Below are positions 56,227-64,000 of a stretch of DNA of 64,000 bases, piece by piece; within the stretch, counting starts at the first letter, position 1; each line of letters opens with the position of its first letter. Under the pieces are notes generated by a model, which was not told where the DNA came from, did not search any database, and saw only the letters and a program-made list of their open reading frames with translations. Source of the stretch: Acinetobacter portensis (GTDB lineage Bacteria > Pseudomonadota > Gammaproteobacteria > Pseudomonadales > Moraxellaceae); the NCBI RefSeq assembly GCF_023158935.1, contig NZ_CP096120.1:186001-250000 (forward strand). Direction: 5' to 3'. Both the position numbers and the translations under genes were made by a program.

Positions 56227-56689
56227 TTGGAAAAATGAGTGAAAATGGGTCAAAAGGTTGTTCTAAAATAGCGCAACCATTTTTATTTAAGTTTCAATAA
56301 CGCACATCAATAGTGCATAAATTATATAAAGAAACCAATTTAGCTCCTGCACTTTATAAATACCCTTTAAAAATAAAAGTTCTAAATACTCGATAAAAAG
56401 TTGGCATTCTTTTTGCTTTTATTGGTGCATGAATAAAACAAACGTCACTATTTTGGCGCAAAAATATTCAATTATTGTGCGGTCCTGTCAAATTTGCTTA
56501 CTTAATTTAAGTGTGTACAAGCATAGATTTGTTCTTCATCGCCTTACGATGCGCTATAACTTAAGAAATAGTGTAAATGTAATTAGAACAAATTTTGTGA
56601 ATATTCATAATTTGAGTAAGTCAGACTAATCGTAAAGAAATTAGATTTATTTAATACTCGAAAGAGTATGCTGAAAAGAAGGGTACGCT
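56227..56689. other. Intergenic region upstream of gltB
   Basis: 463 bp without a supported gene. A weak hairpin (GGTTG...CAACC at 56258-56280, then ATTTTTAT) may end the pil-aro unit. A fair promoter for gltB is listed separately. A 66-codon open stretch at 56429 has no ribosome site and an unlikely composition. Confidence 0.5.
56583..56611 (+). promoter_or_regulatory. Possible gltB promoter
   Basis: TTAGAA at 56583-56588 and CATAAT at 56606-56611 are spaced by 17 bp, about 80 bp upstream of the gltB start. Both boxes deviate from consensus, so this is tentative. Confidence 0.3.
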
Positions 56690-59600
56690 ATGCACATGCC
56701 ATCGCCTAATACTGTAGCTCCCGCTCAAGGTTTATACCAACCGGATGAGTTTAAAGATAACTGTGGTTTCGGTTTAATTGCCCATATGAAGGGTGATGCA
56801 AGCCATGATTTAGTCAAGACCGCAATTCATAGTTTAAGTTGTATGACCCACCGTGGTGGTATTGCCGCAGATGGCAAAACTGGGGATGGTTGTGGTCTTC
56901 TTTTGGCTATGCCTAAAGCATTTTTCCGCGAAGAAGCAAAAAAAATTAGTGATGTTACATTAAGTGAAATTTTTGCTGCGGGAACTGTATTCCTAAATTT
57001 AGATCCTGCTTTAGCTGCACATTCTAAAAAAATCTTAGCCAAAGAAATTGAAGTAGAAGGCTGTAAAGTTCTAGGTTGGCGTGTCATTCCAACCAATAAT
57101 GATGCCTTGGGTTCTATTGCAATGCAGTCATTGCCTGCATTTGAGCAAATTATTGTGAACTGCCCAATGGGCGTAACAGAAGTCGAATTTAACCGTAAAT
57201 TGTTTATGGCGCGTCGTCGTGCAGAACAACAATTAACAAATGATTCGTATTTTTATGTAACTACTTTATGCTCAACAGTCATCACATATAAAGGATTGAT
57301 GATGCCTGCATATATTGCAGACTTCTATACAGACTTAGCCGATGAACGCCTAGCATCACATATTGTAGTATTCCATCAGCGTTTTTCTACGAATACATTA
57401 CCACGTTGGCCATTAGCACAACCATTCCGCTATTTAGCGCACAACGGTGAAATCAATACAATTACAGCAAACCGTAATTGGGCTGTGGCACGTACACCTA
57501 AATTTGAAAATGAATTTTTACCAGGTTTAACAGAGTTAAATCCTATTGTGAACCGTACAGGCTCAGATTCTTCAAGTATGGATAACATGCTTGAAATATT
57601 AGTTGGTGGCGGTATGGATTTATTCCGTGCGCTTCGTATGCTTGTTCCACCTGCATGGCAAAATGTTGAAACTTTAGATGCAGATTTGCGTGCATTTTAT
57701 GAGTTTAACTCTAAGCACATGGAAGCATGGGATGGTCCTGCGGGGCTTGTAATTCAAGATGGTCGTCATGCGATTTGTATGCTTGACCGTAATGGTTTAC
57801 GTCCTGCACGTTGGGTTATTACAAAGAATGGTTACATCACACTGGCATCAGAAATTGGTGTTTGGGGTTACCAACCTGAAGATGTGATTTCTAAAGGTCG
57901 TGTAGGACCGGGGCAAATTCTTGTGATTGATACTTTTACAGGTAAAATGCTCGATACAAATGATGTAAGCAATCATTTGAAACGTATGCGTCCGTATCGT
58001 GAATGGTTACGTGAGAATTCAGTACGTATTCAGGGAAGCCCAGAGTTAGAAGAATACTTATGTGATCAAGGCTTGAAAGGCGATGATCTAAAAGCATCTC
58101 AAAAAATGTTTATGGTGACATTTGAAGAGCGTGATCAATTACTTCGTCCAATTGCTGAAAGTGGTCAAGAAGCTGTAGGCTCAATGGGTGATGATACGCC
58201 AATGGCTGTATTGTCTCGTCAAGTTCGTCATGTATCCGATTACTTCCGTCAGCAGTTTGCGCAAGTGACAAATCCACCAATTGATCCATTGCGTGAATCA
58301 ATTGTTATGTCATTGGAAACTTGTTTTGGTCGTGAGCAAAATGTATTTGAACAAAGTCCAGAACATGCAGATCGCTTAATTATTTCAAGTCCTGTGCTTT
58401 CAAATTCGAAAATGCATCAAATTCGTACTTGTGGTCGTAAAGGCTATGAAATTGCGGATATCGATTTGAACTATGCAGAAGCAGAAGGTTTGGAAGCAGC
58501 AATTTCACGTATTTGTGAAGAGTCTGCGCAAGCGATTCGCAATGGTAAAACTTTACTTGTTATTTCAGATAAGAAAATTCGTGAAGGCTACTTACCTGCA
58601 AATGCTGTGATGGTTACAGGTGCAATTCATCACTTCTTAATGAATTCTGGTTTACGCACAGATGCTAACATTATTGTAGAAACAGCATTGGCACGTGATG
58701 CACATCAATTTGCGGTTATTTTAGGTTTTGGTGCAACTGCAATTTATCCATATCTTGCTTATGATGTTATTAATGACTTAATTGCAAAAGGCGAGTTATT
58801 GGGCGATCCAATTCACGCACAAGCAAACTTCCGTAAAGGTATTGAAAAAGGCTTACTCAAAGTTCTTTCAAAAATGGGTATTTCAACGGTTGCTTCTTAC
58901 CGTGGCGGTCAATTGTTTGAAGCAGTTGGTCTATCTGATGAAGTGGTTTCGAAATGCTTTACAGGCGTTCCAAGTCGTATTAAAGGTGCAACATTTGTTG
59001 ACCTTGAAAATGATTTGAAAAAATTAGCAGATTTGGCATGGAAATCACGTAAGCCAATAGATCAAGGTGGTTTGCTGAAATTCGTATTCGATAAGGAATA
59101 TCATGCATTTAACCCTGATGTAATTAATGCTTTGCATAAAGCTGTTCGTTCGGGTAACTATGCAGACTTTAAAGAATATGCAGAGCTTGTAAATACACGT
59201 CCAATTGCAACAATTCGTGATTTATTCAAACTTAAAACAGACAACTCAATTGCATTAGATGAAGTGGAATCTGTAAAAGATATTCTTCCTCGTTTTGACT
59301 CTGCAGGTATGTCTTTAGGTGCGTTATCTCCTGAAGCACATGAAGCAATTGCGATTGCAATGAATACTATTGGCGGACGTTCAAACTCGGGTGAGGGTGG
59401 TGAAGACCCTTCACGTTACGGCACAATTCGTAACTCGAAAATCAAACAAATTGCATCGGGTCGTTTTGGTGTTACTCCTGCATATTTAACTTCTGCAGAA
59501 GTGCTTCAAATTAAAGTGGCTCAAGGTGCAAAACCAGGTGAAGGTGGTCAGTTGCCGGGTGGTAAAGTGAACGGATTAATTGCCCGTTTACGCTACTCTG

Positions 59601-61171
59601 TACCAGGTGTGACGCTAATTTCTCCTCCTCCGCATCATGACATCTACTCAATTGAAGATTTATCTCAATTAATTTTCGACTTGAAGCAAGTTAACCCACA
59701 GGCGATGGTGTCAGTTAAGCTTGTTTCTGAGCCGGGTGTAGGTACGATTGCTGCGGGCGTTGCAAAAGCCTATGCCGATTTCATTACCATTTCAGGTTAT
59801 GACGGTGGTACAGCGGCTTCTCCACTTTCTTCAATTCACCATGCAGGTTCACCGTGGGAATTAGGTTTAGCTGAAGCGCACCAAGCACTTCGTGTGAACG
59901 ACCTACGTGGCAAAGTACGTGTACAAACTGATGGTGGTTTGAAAACAGGTTTAGATGTTGTAAAAGCAGCAATTTTAGGTGCAGAAAGCTTCGGTTTTGG
60001 TTCTACACCAATGATTGCTTTAGGTTGTAAATATCTACGTATTTGCCATTTAAATAACTGTGCAACTGGTGTTGCGACTCAACAGGATCATTTACGTCAG
60101 GAACACTATATTGGTGAACCTGAAATGTTGATTAATTTCTTCACATTTATTGCAGAAGAAACACGTGAATGGTTAGCCGCTTTAGGCGTTTCAAGCTTAA
60201 AAGATTTGATTGGTCGTACAGACTTACTCGACGTTTTACCAGGTGAAACAGACAAACATGGTCATCTTGATTTAAGTCCTTTACTACAATCGCATCCTGC
60301 TGCTGAAGGTAAAGCGCAATATTGCCAAGTTGAAGGTAATGCACCATTCGATAAAGGCTTACTTGCTGAGAAAATGGTTGCAGAAATTTTGCCTGCAATT
60401 GAAGCGGAAAAAGGTGGTGAATACCACTTCACAATTGGTAACTGTGACCGTTCTATTGGTGCGCGTCTATCGGGTGAAATTGCAAAACGCTATGGCAACC
60501 TAGGTATGGAAGATCATCCTGTTAAGGTGAATTTAACAGGTACAGCAGGTCAGTCGCTAGGTGTTTGGAACGCAGGTGGTTTGCACATTAGTCTTGAAGG
60601 CGATGCAAATGACTATGTAGGTAAAGGTATGGCGGGTGGACGACTCTCTATTTTCCCACCAAAAGGTTCGCCATTCCAAAGCCAAGAAACAGCCATTATT
60701 GGTAATACATGTTTATATGGTGCAACAAATGGTAAGTTGTTTGCAGCAGGTACGGCAGGTGAGCGCTTCGCAGTACGTAACTCTGGTGCATTTGCTGTTA
60801 TTGAAGGTGCTGGCGATCATTGCTGTGAATACATGACAGGCGGTATTGTGACTGTATTGGGTAAAGTTGGTCATAACTTTGGTGCAGGTATGACAGGTGG
60901 TTTTGCTTATGTACTCGATTTAGATAATGACTTTGTTGACCATTACAACCATGAACTGATCGAGTTAAATCGTATTTCAACTGAAGCAATGGAAGAACAT
61001 CAATCATTCTTACTGCGCATTTTAGATGAACATATTAAAGAAACAGGTAGTGCTTGGGCGTACAAGATCCGCCATGAGTTTGATTTCTACAGCCGTAAAT
61101 TCTGGCTAGTGAAACCAAAAGCTGCAAACTTGCAGACTTTGTTAAAAACAACTCAAGCAGATCCACAATAA
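56690..61171 (+). CDS. gltB: Glutamate synthase, large subunit GltB
   Basis: 1493 residues. It transfers the amide of glutamine to 2-oxoglutarate, making two glutamates. The short N-terminal propeptide is followed by the catalytic Cys25 in KDNCGFG. Then come the glutaminase domain (to about 430), the central domain, and the FMN-binding synthase domain with [15 protein letters not shown]. The 3Fe-4S cluster is [12 protein letters not shown] (Cys-x5-Cys-x4-Cys), and the C-terminal beta-helix ends the protein. The start ATG has AAGGG upstream. The small subunit gltD follows. Confidence 0.97.
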   Translation: MHMPSPNTVAPAQGLYQPDEFKDNCGFGLIAHMKGDASHDLVKTAIHSLSCMTHRGGIAADGKTGDGCGLLLAMPKAFFREEAKKISDVTLSEIFAAGTVFLNLDPALAAHSKKILAKEIEVEGCKVLGWRVIPTNNDALGSIAMQSLPAFEQIIVNCPMGVTEVEFNRKLFMARRRAEQQLTNDSYFYVTTLCSTVITYKGLMMPAYIADFYTDLADERLASHIVVFHQRFSTNTLPRWPLAQPFRYLAHNGEINTITANRNWAVARTPKFENEFLPGLTELNPIVNRTGSDSSSMDNMLEILVGGGMDLFRALRMLVPPAWQNVETLDADLRAFYEFNSKHMEAWDGPAGLVIQDGRHAICMLDRNGLRPARWVITKNGYITLASEIGVWGYQPEDVISKGRVGPGQILVIDTFTGKMLDTNDVSNHLKRMRPYREWLRENSVRIQGSPELEEYLCDQGLKGDDLKASQKMFMVTFEERDQLLRPIAESGQEAVGSMGDDTPMAVLSRQVRHVSDYFRQQFAQVTNPPIDPLRESIVMSLETCFGREQNVFEQSPEHADRLIISSPVLSNSKMHQIRTCGRKGYEIADIDLNYAEAEGLEAAISRICEESAQAIRNGKTLLVISDKKIREGYLPANAVMVTGAIHHFLMNSGLRTDANIIVETALARDAHQFAVILGFGATAIYPYLAYDVINDLIAKGELLGDPIHAQANFRKGIEKGLLKVLSKMGISTVASYRGGQLFEAVGLSDEVVSKCFTGVPSRIKGATFVDLENDLKKLADLAWKSRKPIDQGGLLKFVFDKEYHAFNPDVINALHKAVRSGNYADFKEYAELVNTRPIATIRDLFKLKTDNSIALDEVESVKDILPRFDSAGMSLGALSPEAHEAIAIAMNTIGGRSNSGEGGEDPSRYGTIRNSKIKQIASGRFGVTPAYLTSAEVLQIKVAQGAKPGEGGQLPGGKVNGLIARLRYSVPGVTLISPPPHHDIYSIEDLSQLIFDLKQVNPQAMVSVKLVSEPGVGTIAAGVAKAYADFITISGYDGGTAASPLSSIHHAGSPWELGLAEAHQALRVNDLRGKVRVQTDGGLKTGLDVVKAAILGAESFGFGSTPMIALGCKYLRICHLNNCATGVATQQDHLRQEHYIGEPEMLINFFTFIAEETREWLAALGVSSLKDLIGRTDLLDVLPGETDKHGHLDLSPLLQSHPAAEGKAQYCQVEGNAPFDKGLLAEKMVAEILPAIEAEKGGEYHFTIGNCDRSIGARLSGEIAKRYGNLGMEDHPVKVNLTGTAGQSLGVWNAGGLHISLEGDANDYVGKGMAGGRLSIFPPKGSPFQSQETAIIGNTCLYGATNGKLFAAGTAGERFAVRNSGAFAVIEGAGDHCCEYMTGGIVTVLGKVGHNFGAGMTGGFAYVLDLDNDFVDHYNHELIELNRISTEAMEEHQSFLLRILDEHIKETGSAWAYKIRHEFDFYSRKFWLVKPKAANLQTLLKTTQADPQ

Positions 61172-61217
61172 TTCCACTACTTGCTGAAAGATAGGCAGGT
61201 GTAGCAGATAAAACTGA

Positions 61218-62663
<1,446 letters not shown>

Positions 62664-62698
62664 TCTGTTAAGTACCTAAATATTTTATCTTTGTATTA

Positions 62699-62727
62699 TA
62701 AAAACTCGCTTCGGCGGGTTTTTTTAT
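62699..62727 (+). terminator. Terminator of gltBD
   Basis: Stem AACTCGC/GCGGGTT (one T-G pair) with a TTCG tetraloop, followed by T. Confidence 0.85.
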
Positions 62728-62850
62728 TTGTAAAGTTTGTTTGAAATTGATGTTTAATTTTAAGTAAAGAAAATACACAATAAAGATAAAAAATCGAGTT
62801 AGAATCGAATGAACATCATAAATATAACGAAGTCATTGAGGTTTATAGAA

Positions 62851-63441
62851 ATGAATTATATGAAGAAAAGTGTTTTAGCAGCTGCATTGGCAAGTACATT
62901 AATGCTAACGGGTTGCGGTTATAACACACTACAAGTAAAAGATGAGTCTGTTGCTGCAACATGGTCAGAAGTGCAAAACCAATATCAACGCCGTGCAGAT
63001 TTAGTGCCTAATCTTGTTAATGTTGTAAAAGGTTATGCAAAGCATGAAGAGCAAGTATTAACTGAAGTGACTCAAGCACGTGCCAATGTTGCTGGCTTAA
63101 AAGTAGATAAAGAAGTTTTAGAAGATCCTGCATTATTTGAAAAATATCAGCAAGCTCAAGCGCAAATGACTAGTGCATTGTCACGCTTAATAGCGGTTTC
63201 AGAAAACTACCCAGACTTAAAAGCAAATGAACAATTCAGGGAACTTCAAGTTCAATTAGAAGGAACAGAAAACCGTATTGCTGTGGCGCGTAACCGTTAT
63301 ATTACAAGCGTGCAAGACTTTAACTCATATTCACGTCAGTTCCCGCAAGTGATGACAGCAAAAGTCATTGGTATGAAAACTAAAGAAAATTTCAAAGCAG
63401 ATCAAAGTGCACAAACAGCACCAAAAGTGTCATTTGAATAA
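62851..63441 (+). CDS. lemA: LemA-family lipoprotein
   Basis: 196 residues from the ATG at 62851 (GAGG at 62838-62841). The signal peptide ends in a lipobox, MLTGC, with Gly at +2, so it should be an outer-membrane-sorted lipoprotein. The LemA core is seen in NQYQRRADLVPNLVNVVKGY and in ENRIAVARNRYITSVQDFN. The domain is a long antiparallel helical bundle of unclear function. It is followed after 34 bp by the TPM-domain gene, the usual pairing for LemA. Confidence 0.9.
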   Translation: MNYMKKSVLAAALASTLMLTGCGYNTLQVKDESVAATWSEVQNQYQRRADLVPNLVNVVKGYAKHEEQVLTEVTQARANVAGLKVDKEVLEDPALFEKYQQAQAQMTSALSRLIAVSENYPDLKANEQFRELQVQLEGTENRIAVARNRYITSVQDFNSYSRQFPQVMTAKVIGMKTKENFKADQSAQTAPKVSFE

Positions 63442-63475
63442 TTAAATTGCTCAAAACACGGTAGGAATGGTGCGA

Positions 63476-64000
63476 ATGATTGATTTTGAAAAAAGCTTTC
63501 CAATAGCAAAATTCATGCAGCTTATGGTTTTAAGTTGCATGATGCTTTTTAGTTTTTCTGCTTGGAGTGAAACTGCGACTGCAGCTGATGAAAGTGCAGA
63601 CGTTATTGTTGCAGGAAAAATTATTCAGAATCAGCAAAAAGTATCAAATTCACAGCAAGTTGAGCAAGAAAAGGTTCAATCTCTTCAAGTCGAAAGTGAT
63701 TTAGCAGATGGCGAATCTATTCGAACACTGCCAACGTTAAATGAACCTGTTATTGATCAAGCCAATATTTTATCTGCAAGTGAAAAACAACAAATAAGCG
63801 CACGCATTTTAAAATTAAATGAACAAGCCAAAGCACAAATAGGTGTAGTGATTGTTCCAACAACTGGTCAGGAAGATATTTTTGATTTCACAATGCGTGT
63901 TGCAGAGCAATGGAAACTTGGCTCGGAAAAACAAGATAATGGTTTGTTAATGGCAATTGCAATTAATGATCGACGTATTCAAATTGCGACAGGTTATGGC
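63476..64000 (+). CDS. TPM-domain (YgcG-like) protein, cut by window end
   Basis: 175 codons are visible without a stop. The start ATG at 63476 has AGGAAT upstream. A signal peptide (residues 1-31, ending SFSAWSETA) is followed by a Gln-rich linker, then the TPM fold: VIDQANILSASEKQQISARI and IGVVIVPTTGQEDIFDFTMRVAEQW, then GLLMAIAINDRRIQIATGYG. TPM proteins next to LemA are common; in some species they are membrane-bound and involved in envelope or photosystem quality control. The C-terminus, often with a membrane segment, is off-window. Confidence 0.85.
   Translation, partial: MIDFEKSFPIAKFMQLMVLSCMMLFSFSAWSETATAADESADVIVAGKIIQNQQKVSNSQQVEQEKVQSLQVESDLADGESIRTLPTLNEPVIDQANILSASEKQQISARILKLNEQAKAQIGVVIVPTTGQEDIFDFTMRVAEQWKLGSEKQDNGLLMAIAINDRRIQIATGYG

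Noticed and set aside
56429..56629. 66-codon open frame upstream of gltB
   Set aside because: No ribosome site, odd composition and no domain. More likely part of the gltB leader.

Overview
The window is an AT-rich chromosomal segment of a gammaproteobacterium in the Moraxellaceae, almost certainly Acinetobacter. The best single marker is a 295-residue reductase (26918-27805) that reads like Acinetobacter Acr1, the wax-ester fatty acyl-CoA reductase. Other supporting features are a type II (APH-fold) homoserine kinase, monofunctional HisB, scattered his genes, a short mraW-ftsL-ftsI-murE-murF-mraY cluster, and pilMNOPQ joined to aroKB and gltBD. The assignment rests on recognised protein families, not on a database search.

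Layout. 1-740: right part of an IS5-family (IS903-like) element cut by the window edge. 843-2977: FAD-dependent oxidoreductase plus SAM methyltransferase pair. 3035-3973: tRNA-Thr and tRNA-Ser flanking a small unknown gene. 4096-8077: kup, a small exported protein, an anchored DNA/RNA nuclease and an 81-residue unknown. 8086-9746: an IS1-family element interrupted by an 870-bp IS5-family element. 9977-16678: hisF, thrB, a cold-shock/DUF1294 membrane protein, a small membrane protein, an EamA exporter, hisA, a 3'-5' exonuclease, hisH and hisB. 16774-18870: PanZ-like GNAT, two tRNA-Phe genes, a methyltransferase and a YpeA-type GNAT. 19014-23180: CoA-transferase/hydrolase, envZ, ompR. 23670-31347: tex, two small membrane proteins (one probably frameshifted), acr1, metY, ettA. 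31503-34952: lipoprotein, zinc-ribbon membrane protein, tRNA-Glu, gltX, small exported protein. 35362-37638: two tandem sulfate-binding protein genes, the first broken by a one-base frameshift. 37941-45076: peptidoglycan and division cluster, followed by rlmA (45141) and convergent ponA (45992-48508). 48675-56226: pilMNOPQ-aroK-aroB-SPOR protein. 56690-62663: gltB-gltD. 62851-64000: lemA and a TPM-domain gene cut by the window end.

How the genes work together. Most of the window is core metabolism and envelope biology. The 37.9-48.5 kb stretch makes the lipid-linked peptidoglycan precursor (MurE, MurF, MraY) and polymerises or crosslinks it at the septum (FtsL, FtsI) and side wall (PBP1A). 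PilM-N-O-P-Q form the alignment platform and secretin of type IV pili, which serve twitching and DNA uptake in Acinetobacter. GltBD, HisF/HisH/HisA/HisB, ThrB, MetY, AroK and AroB belong to nitrogen and amino-acid metabolism. Most transcription units end in clear hairpin terminators, many of them shared by convergent genes.

I found no CRISPR array, prophage, toxin-antitoxin pair or defence island, and nothing I would call a new system. The points most worth a second look are the nested insertion sequences and the single-frame IS1 reading frame, two apparent one-A losses that break genes (sbp copy 1 and a small membrane protein), a terminator-like hairpin between ompR and envZ, and the pair of small membrane paralogues.
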